Shown here: positions 42,218 through 51,114 of the stretch, in pieces
Position numbering within the stretch: position 1 is the first letter of the stretch
Layout: the number at the start of each line of letters is the position of its first letter
Origin: DASZBX01 sp035943635
GTDB taxonomy: Bacteria > Actinomycetota > Actinomycetes > Streptomycetales > Catenulisporaceae
Length of the DNA: 64,000 nucleotides
Reading direction: 5' to 3'
NCBI GenBank assembly: GCA_035943635.1
Contig: DASZBX010000137.1
Span: forward strand, 1-64,000
Position numbers and translations under genes: made by a program
Notes under the pieces: generated by a model
What the model saw: the letters and a program-made list of their open reading frames with translations, nothing else
The model's database searches: none
Told to the model about the DNA's origin: nothing

Positions 42218-43705
42218 TTAGGGCGAGTCGACGGGTTCCGGCTGCTGTTCCAGGCGAGCGCCGTTGCGTTGCGCGGTCGCGAGCGCCCAGCGTCCGGTGG
42301 ATACGGCTCCGAGCAGCACGACCATCGCGCCGCAGCCGGTGAGCACCGCCCACGCGGCATGGTCGGCGTGCGTGAACCCGGCTGAACCGGCCGTGCTGGC
42401 GGCGATGATCGCGCCGGTGACCGCGACGCCGATGGCCCCGCCGAACTGGCGGCAGGTCGAGGCGATCGCACCGGCGACCCCGGCCTGCTCCCGCGGCATC
42501 CCCGAGAGCGCGGTGTTGGTGACCGGGGCCCCGACCAGGCCCATCCCGGCGCCGTAGAGGCAGTAGGCGACGATCAGGTACCACGCGGCCGTGTGCGCGC
42601 CCACCTCGGCCAGCAGGCCCGTGCTCACGGTCATCAGCGCTCCGGCTGCGATCAGCGGGAGCCTCGGGCCCCGGCTGGCCACCAGCCTGCCCGAGATGTT
42701 CGAGAACACGGTGAGCATCGCGGGCATCGGGATGGTCAGCAGTCCCGCGTGCAGCGCGCTGTAGCCGCGGACGTCCTGGAGGTAGAGCGTGTTGAGGAAC
42801 AGGAATCCGCCGAGCGTCGCCAGCGCGGCCACGCAGATCAGCGCCGCCCCGGAGAACGGAGCGCTGCGGAAGTAGCGCACGTCGATCATCGGCTCGCGCC
42901 GCCTGGGCTCGACCACGGCCAGCCCGGCCGCCGCCAGCACGGCGACGGCGAACAGCGCGACGATCGGCGCCGAGTCCCACCCGCTGCGCGGCCCCTCGAT
43001 GATCCCGCCGGTCACACAGCCCAGCAGCGCGACCATCATCAGCTGGCCGAACGGGTCGAACCGCCGGGCGTGGCCGGCCTGCGACTGCGGCACGAACCGG
43101 CCGGCCAGCACGATCGCGGCCAGCCCGACCGGCACGTTGATCCAGAAGATCGAGCGCCAGCCGAGCCCGCTGACCAGCAGGCCTCCGAGCACCGGCCCGC
43201 TGGCCCCGCTCAGCCCGGCGACCGATCCCCACACCCCGACCGCCTTCGCGCGCCCGGCCCGGTCGGTGAAGGTGTTGGCGATGATCGACATGGCCACCGG
43301 GTTGAGCATCGAACCGCCCACGGCCTGCATGCCGCGGAAGGCGATCAGCCAGCCGACCGACGGAGCCACGCTGCACAGCAGCGACCCCGCCGAGAACATC
43401 CCCAGCCCGGTCTGGAACACCCTGCGCCGGCCGAACCGGTCCGCGAGCGAGCCGGAGAGCATCAGCAGGCACGCGAGGACGAGTGTGTAGACGTCGATCG
43501 TCCATTGCAGGGCACTGACGGACGCGTTCAGCTGCCGCTGGATCGACGGAAGGGCGACGTTCGCGACCGTCGTGTCCAGACCCGCCATGAACACACTGAG
43601 ACAGCACGTGGCCAGCACCGCCGAACGCCGTCGCGCGTCCGGATCCGGGCGGGCCGCGGAATCGATCGGCACTGTCGCAGTCCTGGAAGCATCGCGAAAA
43701 GTCAC
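42218..43705 (-). CDS. DHA2-family (EmrB/QacA) multidrug efflux transporter
   Basis: About 495 residues with 14 hydrophobic segments. It has motif C-like GASGPVLGGLLV, motif A LADRFGRRRVFQTG and the family signature LDTTVANVALPSIQRQL in helix 1. Drug/proton antiport is expected. The exact start is uncertain: GTG 43705 has AGGG about 8 bp upstream, while ATG 43732 and an in-frame GTG further in are alternatives. No TetR regulator is adjacent. Substrate unknown. Confidence 0.87.
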   Translation of the reverse strand: MTFRDASRTATVPIDSAARPDPDARRRSAVLATCCLSVFMAGLDTTVANVALPSIQRQLNASVSALQWTIDVYTLVLACLLMLSGSLADRFGRRRVFQTGLGMFSAGSLLCSVAPSVGWLIAFRGMQAVGGSMLNPVAMSIIANTFTDRAGRAKAVGVWGSVAGLSGASGPVLGGLLVSGLGWRSIFWINVPVGLAAIVLAGRFVPQSQAGHARRFDPFGQLMMVALLGCVTGGIIEGPRSGWDSAPIVALFAVAVLAAAGLAVVEPRRREPMIDVRYFRSAPFSGAALICVAALATLGGFLFLNTLYLQDVRGYSALHAGLLTIPMPAMLTVFSNISGRLVASRGPRLPLIAAGALMTVSTGLLAEVGAHTAAWYLIVAYCLYGAGMGLVGAPVTNTALSGMPREQAGVAGAIASTCRQFGGAIGVAVTGAIIAASTAGSAGFTHADHAAWAVLTGCGAMVVLLGAVSTGRWALATAQRNGARLEQQPEPVDSP

Positions 43706-43951
43706 GGCGGCAACCCTATCGCCGTGGTGCATCCAAGCTGCGCGTGCAGCAGCGTGCAGCCCGGATCAGGGGTGCTTCGTGTGCCAGGACACGTCGTTGC
43801 CGTGTCACCCGGAAGGGCGATGTTCGCCGGCCGGTCGACCGGTCGCGGGCTGCGTCGGCACAGTTCAGCACGCCAGCCGCGCATGCGGCGGACAATCGAA
43901 CAGAGCTTCGCAGTTCACCCGGTCGCCGAATTCTGTATAAAACCCCTGGTT

Positions 43952-43964
43952 AAGTTGGTAACTT
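43952..43964. promoter_or_regulatory. Inverted repeat AAGTT-N3-AACTT at the MetE-like promoter
   Basis: AAGTTGGTAACTT lies about 12 bp downstream of a TATAAA-like -10 sequence (43936-43941) and 8 bp before the ATG. Binding here would block transcription or translation start. Confidence 0.4.
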
Positions 43965-43971
43965 GAACGCC

Positions 43972-45036
43972 ATGAGCCTTCCCACGGAACAGATCGGCAG
44001 TATCCCGCGGCCCGCCGACCTGGTCGCCGGCCTCGCCGCGCAGGCCGCCGGAACCCTCTCCGCGGACGAGCTGGCAGTACTCTTCGACGCCGCCCTGCGG
44101 GACACCGTCGAACGCCTGGAGGCGACCGGATCGCCGGTCGTCTCCGACGGCGAGCAGACCAAGCCCAGCTTCGTCACCTACCCGCTGTCCGGCTCCGGCC
44201 GGTATGCCGCGGACGGCGCGGTCATCCCGTTCGCGGACGGGCACACCCGGCAGCTGCCCCGGCTGGCGGCCGGCCCGTTCCGCTACGGGGCCCACGCCGA
44301 GGAATACCTGCGCGCGGCCCAGAAGTACGCGAGCGTGCCGGTCAAGCAGGCGGTGATCGCGCCGTCCGCGCTGAGCCTGCTCTACCCGCAGGACCCGATC
44401 GCCGACTACTCGCGCGAGGAGTTCCTGGACGACCTGATCGACGAGGCCGAGGCGGACGTGCGCCGCTGCCTGGACGCCGGCGCGAGCACGGTGCAGCTGG
44501 ACTTCACCGAGGGCCGGCTCGCGACCAAGCTCGATCCGAGCGGGCAGCTGCTCGGCTCCTTCGTCGAGCTCAACAACCGCCTGCTCGACCGGTTCGCCGA
44601 CGCCGAACGGGCCCGGATCGGCCTGCACACCTGCCCGGGCGGCGACCAGGACTCCACCCACAGCCTCGACGCCGACTACGCGGCCCTGCTGCCGGAACTG
44701 TTCCGGATCCGGGTCGGCAACGTCTACCTGCAACTGGCCAGCGAGGCCGATCCGGGCCGGGTGCTGGCGATCGCGGCCGAGCACCTGCGCGCGGACCAGC
44801 GCCTGTTCGTCGGGGTGATCGACCCGATCGACCCGGCGGTGGAGACGCCCGGGCTGGTGCGCGACCGGATCCTGCTGGCGGCCCGGTACGTCAGCCCGGA
44901 GCGGCTCGGCAGCACCGACGACTGCGGATTCGCGCCCTTCGCCGACGACCTGTCCACCTCGCGGGAGACCGCGTTCGCCAAGATCGCGGCCCGGGTCCAG
45001 GGCACCGCGCTCGCCTCGGAAGTGCTCGGGGTCTGA
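43972..45036 (+). CDS. MetE-like (UROD/MetE superfamily) methyltransferase domain protein
   Basis: This 354-residue protein corresponds to the C-terminal catalytic barrel of cobalamin-independent methionine synthase: TEQIGSIPRP, DGEQTKPSF, a zinc-site-type HTCPGGD in place of the usual HxC, and STDDCGFAPF with the second Cys. It lacks the N-terminal folate half, so it is one of the short MetE-like proteins, which may use other methyl donors or thiol substrates. ATG 43972 has no ribosome site; a short leader after the TATAAA box is likely. Confidence 0.8.
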   Translation: MSLPTEQIGSIPRPADLVAGLAAQAAGTLSADELAVLFDAALRDTVERLEATGSPVVSDGEQTKPSFVTYPLSGSGRYAADGAVIPFADGHTRQLPRLAAGPFRYGAHAEEYLRAAQKYASVPVKQAVIAPSALSLLYPQDPIADYSREEFLDDLIDEAEADVRRCLDAGASTVQLDFTEGRLATKLDPSGQLLGSFVELNNRLLDRFADAERARIGLHTCPGGDQDSTHSLDADYAALLPELFRIRVGNVYLQLASEADPGRVLAIAAEHLRADQRLFVGVIDPIDPAVETPGLVRDRILLAARYVSPERLGSTDDCGFAPFADDLSTSRETAFAKIAARVQGTALASEVLGV

Positions 45037-45082
45037 TGCACTCGCGGGTTGCCCTGTCCGCCGGCGCGGAGCGGTGACGCCG

Positions 45083-45116
45083 CCGCTCCGCCGCCGGTGG
45101 GTCGGCGGCGGAGCGG
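45083..45116. terminator. Hairpin between MetE-like and VOC genes
   Basis: Perfect 14-bp arms (45083-45096 and 45103-45116) with a 6-nt loop lie between convergent stops; strong bidirectional terminator candidate. Confidence 0.75.
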
Positions 45117-45157
45117 GGCGGCACGCAGGGACGCTCGGTGGCACGCGGGCGGCCGGT

Positions 45158-45517
45158 TCAGCCGGTGATCTCGATGACGTTGACCAGGTTCCCGTCCGCG
45201 TCCAGAAGTGTGCCGATGAAGCCCTGCGGGACCTGCTCCGGGGCGCGCAGCCACTCCACGCCCAGCGTCCGCAGGTGTGCCTCCAGCGCGGGGAACCGGT
45301 CGACCTGGACGTTGAGCACGATCCGTCCCGGCTCCGCGGCCCGGCCGCCGACGTCCTCGCGCTGTTCGAAGACCAGCGCGCCCATCCGCAGCCGCAGCAC
45401 GGAGTCGACGATCGCCACCCCGGGCGCGAAGGCGGCCTGGTACCAGGCGGCCAGCCGCGCCGGGTCGGCGCTGCCGAGGATGACGCTGCCCAGGCGGGCC
45501 CCGCTGACATAGGGCAC
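45158..45517 (-). CDS. VOC-family protein, paralogue of the protein at 35306
   Basis: This 119-residue VOC unit is nearly collinear with the 35306 protein: VSGARLGSVILGSADPARLAAWYQAAF versus the same block there, ALVFEQREDV, and a GTLLDADGNLVNVIEI end. GTG 45517 is preceded by GGGAGGTGAG, confirming the start. The middle, substrate-facing segment differs most (VGGRAAEPGR, then VDRFPALEAHL). A shared upstream operator suggests co-regulation after duplication. Confidence 0.85.
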   Translation of the reverse strand: MPYVSGARLGSVILGSADPARLAAWYQAAFAPGVAIVDSVLRLRMGALVFEQREDVGGRAAEPGRIVLNVQVDRFPALEAHLRTLGVEWLRAPEQVPQGFIGTLLDADGNLVNVIEITG

Positions 45518-45885
45518 CGCTAGCTCACCTCCCGGGGCCGGACCGGGAGCCGGAGCCGGACCGCGCCGCGTGCGGCCGTGCGTCGTACCTGCCCCGAGCC
45601 GAGGTCGGGAGTTGTCCATCCGCGTGTAACTTGCATCATGCAAGGAAGGTATCCATCGGCGGCCCGGCTGCGCAAGTGGGCACGCGCGAGGAAGGCCGCT
45701 GCGCCTGCACTGCGCTACGTGCGACCGCCCGGGCCCCCTTTCTTCCTCCGTGCCCACTTCGCCGGCAGCCCTTGCGGCACCCCGGCAGTTGCGATTCAGT
45801 GATCTCACAGCGTCGACCGTGTCTCGTCCCGGTCCGCATCCGCACCAGTCTCAACCTCGGACGATGTCAGGTGAGGGGACCGTCG
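45518..45885. other. Divergent promoter region between VOC and AarF genes
   Basis: These 368 bp contain the VOC operator at 45630-45644 and the AarF ribosome site AGGGG near 45874. I see no further gene. Confidence 0.4.
45630..45644. promoter_or_regulatory. Operator CTTGCAT-N-ATGCAAG upstream of VOC gene
   Basis: A perfect 7-bp inverted repeat with a 1-bp centre lies 113 bp upstream of the minus-strand VOC start. It matches the 35151 site at 15 of 17 positions when both are read toward their VOC gene. Confidence 0.6.
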
Positions 45886-47187
45886 ATGGACAGCGAAACC
45901 AGGCCCGCGGGCACGATCCGGCTGGCCGCGCGCTTCGGGCATGTCAGCTTCCTGCTGGCCCGGTACTTCGCCGGGCTCGGGGCCGCGCGGGTGGCGCGGC
46001 TGGGCACGCCGCGGGGCCGGCGCCGCGAGCGCGTCAGCACCCTGCCGGCGCTGCTGACCGACCTGGGGCCGTTCTACATCAAGGCCGGTCAGCTGCTGAG
46101 CACCCGGCACGACCTGATCCCGCCCGCCCTGTGCGGCGCGCTGGGCCGGCTGACCGACCAGGTCCCGCCGCCGTCCCGGGCCGAGATCGAACAGGTGGTC
46201 CGCCGGGCCTACGGCGAGCCGGACCAGTGGCCGTTCGCCTCGGTGGACTGGGCGCCGCTGGCCAGCGGGAGCATCGCCACCGTGCACCGCGCGGTGCTGC
46301 GGGACGGGCGCACCGCGGCGGTCAAGGTCCGCCGCCCCGGGATCGCCCGGACGATGGACATGGACCTGCGGCTGGCCGCGGCCGGCGCGCGGATGGCGCA
46401 GAAGCTGCCCTCACAGCGCCAGGCCCCGGCCGAGGCGATGGTCAAGCAGGTCGGCGCCGCGATCATGCATCAGCTGGACTTCGCCGCCGAGCGTGCGTCG
46501 CTGCACACGCTGCGCCGGAACCTGCGCACGCTGCCCGCGGTCCGGCTGCCGGAGCCGTACGACGAGTTGTCGACCGGGGAGACCATCGTGATGGAGTTCC
46601 TGGCCGACCTCAAGCAGTTCCGGCCGGAGGAGCTCGGCCTGGATGTGCGCAAGAGCATCGTGCGGACGATTTTGAACGCGGTGTTCCGGATGCTGTTCCT
46701 GGACGGCCTGGTGCACTGCGATCTGCATCCGGGGAACCTCTATCTCACCGAGCAGTCCGACATCGTGATCCTGGACGCGGGTTTCGTGGTCCAGTTGTCC
46801 GAGCCGGTGCGGCGGCAGTTCGCCGAGTTCTTCATGAACATGGCCCAGGGGCGGGGGCCGCGCTGCGCGCAGATCGTGATCGAGAGCGCGGCGGTGGTGC
46901 CGGCCGAATTCGACCGGGCCGGGTTCGACGCGGGGGTGGACAAGCTGGTCGGCGAGACCTCGGGGGCGCTGGCCGGGGAGTTCAGTCTGCTGGAGTTCGC
47001 GCCGCGGTTGTTCCGGCTGCAGCAGGATTTCGGGTTGTATGCGGCGGCGGAGTTCGCCTTTCCGTTGTTGTCGTTGCTGGTGTTGGAGGGCATGATCAAG
47101 GCCTTCGATGCGGATGTGGACTTCCAGGCCGAGGCGATGCCGGTGCTGTATCAGGCGCTGACCGCCTCCGTGCGCACCGCGGCCTGA
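45886..47187 (+). CDS. AarF/UbiB (ABC1) family atypical kinase
   Basis: This 433-residue protein has the family KxGQ motif in YIKAGQLLSTRHDLIP, an Ala-rich nucleotide loop LASGSIATVHRAVL, the catalytic LVHCDLHPGNLYL and metal-binding DAGFVV (in place of DFG). No C-terminal transmembrane pair is obvious. In other organisms ABC1 proteins support quinone or lipid metabolism. AGGGG precedes ATG 45886. A TetR gene follows 12 bp downstream, probably in one operon. Confidence 0.87.
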   Translation: MDSETRPAGTIRLAARFGHVSFLLARYFAGLGAARVARLGTPRGRRRERVSTLPALLTDLGPFYIKAGQLLSTRHDLIPPALCGALGRLTDQVPPPSRAEIEQVVRRAYGEPDQWPFASVDWAPLASGSIATVHRAVLRDGRTAAVKVRRPGIARTMDMDLRLAAAGARMAQKLPSQRQAPAEAMVKQVGAAIMHQLDFAAERASLHTLRRNLRTLPAVRLPEPYDELSTGETIVMEFLADLKQFRPEELGLDVRKSIVRTILNAVFRMLFLDGLVHCDLHPGNLYLTEQSDIVILDAGFVVQLSEPVRRQFAEFFMNMAQGRGPRCAQIVIESAAVVPAEFDRAGFDAGVDKLVGETSGALAGEFSLLEFAPRLFRLQQDFGLYAAAEFAFPLLSLLVLEGMIKAFDADVDFQAEAMPVLYQALTASVRTAA

Positions 47188-47199
47188 GCGCCGCGGACG

Positions 47200-47946
47200 G
47201 TGACGACGATCGGTTCGCGCGGCTCGTACCACCATGGGGATCTGCGCAACGCTCTCGCTGCGGCGGCGCTCGGCCTGGCCCGCGTAGGCGGGCCGGAGTC
47301 GGTGGTGCTGCGGGAGGCGGCCCGGCAGGTGGGGGTGTCGGCTACCGCGGCTTATCGGCATTTCGCCGGGCAGGGGGATCTGCTGGCGGATGTGAAGAGC
47401 CGGGCGTTGGGCGAGTTGACGCGGTGGATCGGCGCGGCGGTGCAGGGGTGTGATGCGCGGGTTGAGCCGGGCGAACTCGCGGTGGCCCGGTTGCGGTCCG
47501 CGGCCCGGGCCTATCTGGATTTCGCCTTTGCCGAACCCGGATTGTTCGCCGCCGCGTTTCATCATCAGGGGGAGTGGCCGGAGCGGGCGACCGCCCGGGC
47601 TGAGCGCGGCGGAACTGGTGGCGGCGGAAGCAGTTGTGTCGATGTCGATGTCGATGTCGAGATAGGGATCGCGAGCGGCAGCGGTGCGGCGTCGTCGTCG
47701 TATGGCGGCGCCGACTTTTCGCAGACTGACGCGTTCGCCTCGCTGGTGAAGGTGCTGGACGATCTGGCTGCCTGTGGTCGGATGCCCGCCGGGCGGCGGC
47801 CGTATGCGGAATTCGCGGCCTGGTCGGCGATCCACGGCGTCGCGGTCTTGTTCCTCGGCGGCCCGCTGCGGCTGCTGCCCGAGGCGGAGCGGGCGGCCGT
47901 GCTGGACCATGCCCTGGAGACCTGCATCCGCGGCCTGACGCACTGA
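47200..47946 (+). CDS. TetR-family regulator with low-complexity insertion
   Basis: This 248-residue TetR protein has the N-terminal HTH (about 8-60): YHHGDLRNALAAAALGL, then VLREAARQVGVSATAAYRHFAGQGDLLADV. The C-terminal ligand domain contains an odd Gly/Ser insertion with VDVDVDVEIG (about 140-160), encoded by three perfect GTCGAT hexamers. The end (AAWSAIHGVAVLFLGGPLR) is a normal TetR C-terminal pattern (WHG-like). GTG 47200 follows the AarF gene by 12 bp. Confidence 0.85.
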   Translation: MTTIGSRGSYHHGDLRNALAAAALGLARVGGPESVVLREAARQVGVSATAAYRHFAGQGDLLADVKSRALGELTRWIGAAVQGCDARVEPGELAVARLRSAARAYLDFAFAEPGLFAAAFHHQGEWPERATARAERGGTGGGGSSCVDVDVDVEIGIASGSGAASSSYGGADFSQTDAFASLVKVLDDLAACGRMPAGRRPYAEFAAWSAIHGVAVLFLGGPLRLLPEAERAAVLDHALETCIRGLTH

Positions 47947-47960
47947 GCCGGCCGGGCCGT

Positions 47961-49316
47961 TCAGCTGCCGCCTATCCAGGAGGCGTGGAATCCGTGCGGG
48001 ACCCGGACCGGCAGGGGCACGGTGGCCACCGGCTCGCCGGTGAAATCCGCGGTGTCCAGGACCGACAGCTCGCTGCGGTCGGTGGACTTGTCGTAGACTA
48101 GGCTCAGCAGCCAGCCGTCGCCCTCGGGGGCGTCCGCGGCGCGGGGGACGAACACCGCCTCGCCGGTCTCCCGGCCGGGGCCGAACTCGTGCCGCTCGGT
48201 CCGGCGCGTGTCCAGGTCGTGCCGCAGCAGGGCGGGACCGGCCAGGGCGCCACCGTCCCCGGGGCGCATGCCGACCGCGAAGCCGTAGCGGTGCCGGGTG
48301 CCCTTGAACCGGTCGTCGAGCCGGGGGAACTCCTCGCACTGGTCGTCTATCTGCTCCTCGGTCACCGTGCCGGCGAGCAGGTCGACCGTCCAGCGCCACA
48401 GCGACGGCGCGGACTCGCTCGCGCGCAGCCGGTCGCGGTCGAACAGGCGCTGGTGCCGGACCACGTCCAGGACCAGCCAGCGGCCGGACTCGTAGGCGTT
48501 GAGCGCGTGGAAGACGTAGCAGGGGTCGACGTCCATCCACAGCACGTCGGCGTCCCCGCCGTTGCGCGGCAGCACGCCGATCCGGGCGCCGTGGCCGTCG
48601 TCCCAGGTGTAGGGCAGGCGCGAGCCGGCGGTCGCGGCCTGCGGGTCGAAGACCACCGGTAGGTCGTAGATGACCGCGTGCCGGTCGGTGATCGAGAAGG
48701 CGTGCATCATCGAGGTGCTCTTGGTCGCGATCGGCTCGGCCCGGCGGACCCGGCCGTCCACGCCTATGGTCAGGTAGTGGAGGTAGGGCAGGTCGTGCTG
48801 GTAGGCGACCGCGTACAGCTCGCCGGTGACCGGGTCGAGCTCGGGGTGGGCGCTGAAGCCGCCCGGCAGGGTGCCGTCGAAGTCGCCGCGGGCCACGGTG
48901 GCCAGCTCCCGGTCCAGCTCCACCGGCAGCACGCCGCCGTCGCCGACCGCGTACGTGCGCCCGGCGTGCCGCAGCAGGTTGCCGTTGCACTCCTCGCTCA
49001 GGCCGTGCCGCGGGCCGGGCGTGGGCAGGCCGCCCAGGGTCCGCACGGCCCGGTCGGTGCGCACCCAGCGGTTGCGGTACCACTGCGCCCGGCCGTCCCG
49101 CAGCCGCAGCCCGTGCACCATCGGGTCGCCGGTCAGCGCGTTGTGCCGGGACGGGTCGGTCCGGCCCAGCGGGTTCGGGCCGATCCGCAGGAAGCTGCCG
49201 TCCAGCTCCGGCGGCAGGGCGCCGCGGACCTCGGGCCGCAGGACGGTGACCTCGTCGGCGACCGGGCGGTAGCCGCCGGCCGAGTGGTGCGGCGTGCTTT
49301 CCGGCTGAGCGCTCAT
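47961..49316 (-). CDS. Carotenoid oxygenase (RPE65/CCD family)
   Basis: This 451-residue non-heme iron dioxygenase cleaves carotenoids or stilbene-like substrates. The four His ligands of the beta-propeller are visible in GGFSAHPELDP, STSMMHAFSITD, YVFHALNAYE and VPHGFHASW at the C-terminus. N-terminal LDGSFLRIGPNP and SEECNGNLLRH are family signatures. Length is normal. It diverges from a TetR gene across 71 bp containing a palindrome. A link to hydroxycinnamate or vinyl-phenol metabolism (stilbene cleavage) is possible but not demonstrable. Confidence 0.9.
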   Translation of the reverse strand: MSAQPESTPHHSAGGYRPVADEVTVLRPEVRGALPPELDGSFLRIGPNPLGRTDPSRHNALTGDPMVHGLRLRDGRAQWYRNRWVRTDRAVRTLGGLPTPGPRHGLSEECNGNLLRHAGRTYAVGDGGVLPVELDRELATVARGDFDGTLPGGFSAHPELDPVTGELYAVAYQHDLPYLHYLTIGVDGRVRRAEPIATKSTSMMHAFSITDRHAVIYDLPVVFDPQAATAGSRLPYTWDDGHGARIGVLPRNGGDADVLWMDVDPCYVFHALNAYESGRWLVLDVVRHQRLFDRDRLRASESAPSLWRWTVDLLAGTVTEEQIDDQCEEFPRLDDRFKGTRHRYGFAVGMRPGDGGALAGPALLRHDLDTRRTERHEFGPGRETGEAVFVPRAADAPEGDGWLLSLVYDKSTDRSELSVLDTADFTGEPVATVPLPVRVPHGFHASWIGGS

Positions 49317-49340
49317 GGCTGTCCACCTGTTCCATATCGG

Positions 49341-49352
49341 CGTTACATAACG
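49341..49352. promoter_or_regulatory. Operator CGTTA-N2-TAACG between carotenoid oxygenase and TetR genes
   Basis: CGTTACATAACG lies in the 71-bp divergent gap, close to both starts. It is the expected type of site for the adjacent TetR protein, which would repress both genes. Confidence 0.55.
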
Positions 49353-49387
49353 ACGTTGTGGTTTAGTTCTACCCCCGGGGTGCAACC

Positions 49388-50032
49388 ATGTCAAGTGTGA
49401 GCCCACGCCAAGCAGACCCCGCCCTCGCCGCCAGCCTCGTCGAAGCCGCCGCCCGGCTGCTGGCGCAGGAGGGGCCGGTGGCCCTGACCACCCGCCGGCT
49501 GGCCGCCGACGTGGGCAGCTCGACCATGGCCGTCTACACCCACTTCGGCGGGATGGACGACCTGGTCCGGGCGGTGGTGCACGAGGGCTTCGAACGGCTC
49601 AACGGCCGGATGACCGCGGTCGGCGCCACCGACGACCCGGTGGCCGACGTGGCCGCCCTGGGCCGGGCCTACCGGCAGAACGCGCTGGACCACCGGGCCA
49701 TCTACACGGTGATGTTCGGCGGCTCCAGCCTGGCCGGCTTCTCGCTGACCGACGACGACCGGCAGTACGGCCGGTTCACCCTGGAGATCCTGGTCGGCGG
49801 CGTGCTGCGGTGCATCGAGGCCGGCCGGTTCCGCCAGGGCGACGCCCAGCTGATCGCGCACCAGATGTGGATAGCGCTGCACGGCCTGGTCACCCTGGAA
49901 CTCGGCGGCTACCTCACCGAGCCCTACAGCGCGGACGCCTGCTTCGAGGCGCAAGTCTGTGGCCTGATGGTCGGCGCCGGCGACAGCGTCGAGGCGGCGA
50001 CGAGGTCGGTGCAGCGAGTGCAGGTGTCATAG
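49388..50032 (+). CDS. TetR-family regulator
   Basis: This 214-residue regulator has a typical HTH (about 15-60; ALTTRRLAADVGSSTMAVYTHFGGMDDL) and a TetR_C-like ligand domain ending in HQMWIALHGLVTLELGGYL. ATG 49388 has no ribosome site; GTG 49397 is an alternative. It diverges from the carotenoid oxygenase and likely represses it. Followed by a hairpin terminator shared with the convergent AhpD-like gene. Confidence 0.88.
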   Translation: MSSVSPRQADPALAASLVEAAARLLAQEGPVALTTRRLAADVGSSTMAVYTHFGGMDDLVRAVVHEGFERLNGRMTAVGATDDPVADVAALGRAYRQNALDHRAIYTVMFGGSSLAGFSLTDDDRQYGRFTLEILVGGVLRCIEAGRFRQGDAQLIAHQMWIALHGLVTLELGGYLTEPYSADACFEAQVCGLMVGAGDSVEAATRSVQRVQVS

Positions 50033-50142
50033 CACTGCGATGTGGCGCGGTGTGCTGCTGGGTACCGCGGTCCGCGCGTCCCGTTCCCGTTTCCCCGTTG
50101 TCCTGCTCGCATCGACGGCAGCCGCCGCGCCCCGAACGCGGC

Positions 50143-50176
50143 GGGCCGGAACGGGCGCGACGGCCCGTCCCGGCCC
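50143..50176. terminator. Hairpin between TetR and AhpD-like genes
   Basis: Arms 50143-50155 and 50164-50176 pair over 13 bp with one mismatch and an 8-nt loop between convergent genes. Confidence 0.55.
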
Positions 50177-50183
50177 CGAGACG

Positions 50184-50762
50184 TCAGACGGCCGCGGCCT
50201 CGGCCTGCGCCGGAACCTGCGGCGCAGTGCCGATGTACCCGTGCTTCACGATGCCCTCGGCGTGCTCGTGATAGTAGTGCTGCTCGCGCGCGGGACGGGT
50301 GGCCAGGCCGTCGACGTACCGGTTGAACATGCAGAAGGCCGCGGCGATCAGGACTGTGTCATGGATCTCCTGGTCGGTGGCGCCCTCGGCGCGGGCCTTG
50401 CCGACCAGTTCCGTGGTCACCGCCAGGCCGCCGGCCGCGGTCGCGGAGGCGATTTCCAGCAGGGCCTTGAGCTTCTCGGGCAGCGGCGCGGCGGCCGGGT
50501 CGAACCGGGCCAGCTCGACCAGCTCCACGCCGCCGTCCAGCTGCGCCGCGGCGAAGGCGGCGTGGCTCGAGGAGCAGAACTCGCACCGGTTGACCGTGGA
50601 CACCCGCGCGGCGATCAGCTCGCGCTCGCCCGGGGTGAGCGAGTTCTCGCCCCGGAGCAGGACCTCGGCCAGCGCGTTGAGCGGCGCCGCGGTCTCCGGC
50701 CGGTAGTGCATCAGCCCTGTGATCCCGGGCAGATCCTCGTCGTTGAGCGCGATGTGCGGCAC
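50184..50762 (-). CDS. AhpD-like carboxymuconolactone decarboxylase-family protein
   Basis: This 192-residue protein has the CMD/AhpD active site VNRCEFCSSSHAAFA with the redox CxxC and the following His, as in alkylhydroperoxidases. LTPGERELIAARVS precedes it as usual. GTG 50762 has GGAGG 7 bp upstream. It diverges from the DUF1702 operon by 352 bp. It is the first of three CMD-family genes in 12 kb. Likely peroxide or organic hydroperoxide reduction. Confidence 0.86.
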   Translation of the reverse strand: MPHIALNDEDLPGITGLMHYRPETAAPLNALAEVLLRGENSLTPGERELIAARVSTVNRCEFCSSSHAAFAAAQLDGGVELVELARFDPAAAPLPEKLKALLEIASATAAGGLAVTTELVGKARAEGATDQEIHDTVLIAAAFCMFNRYVDGLATRPAREQHYYHEHAEGIVKHGYIGTAPQVPAQAEAAAV

Positions 50763-51114
50763 AGCGGTACCTCCATGGGTGGACGCGTGGTGGAACGTGC
50801 GGACATGCAGACGTGCAAAGGAACAGGCGTGCAGATGAGCGGGGTTCGATCGCCGGATCGGCCGCCGGGGCGGGCGAAACGCTCCGCGAGTATCACCCGG
50901 CCCGGTGGCTCCCGGCTTCTTCCGGATTGCCCGGTCGGAGCGGGCGGCCGGGCGGCGCACGCGGCCCGGAGCATCGGTGCGCCGACCCGGATCCGGCCCG
51001 CCCCCGGACCGCGGCCCGGGTGGGCACGCTGGAAGTGGGCGCCGCCGCCGGCAGCCGCCACGATCGGGGAGACAACCGCAGGGGTGCGGATACACCCGAT
51101 GAGGGGAGAACGTG
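50763..51114. other. Divergent promoter region, AhpD-like and DUF1702 genes
   Basis: No gene is supported in these 352 bp. The right end carries GGGGAG before the DUF1702 start. I see no clear operator. Confidence 0.35.
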
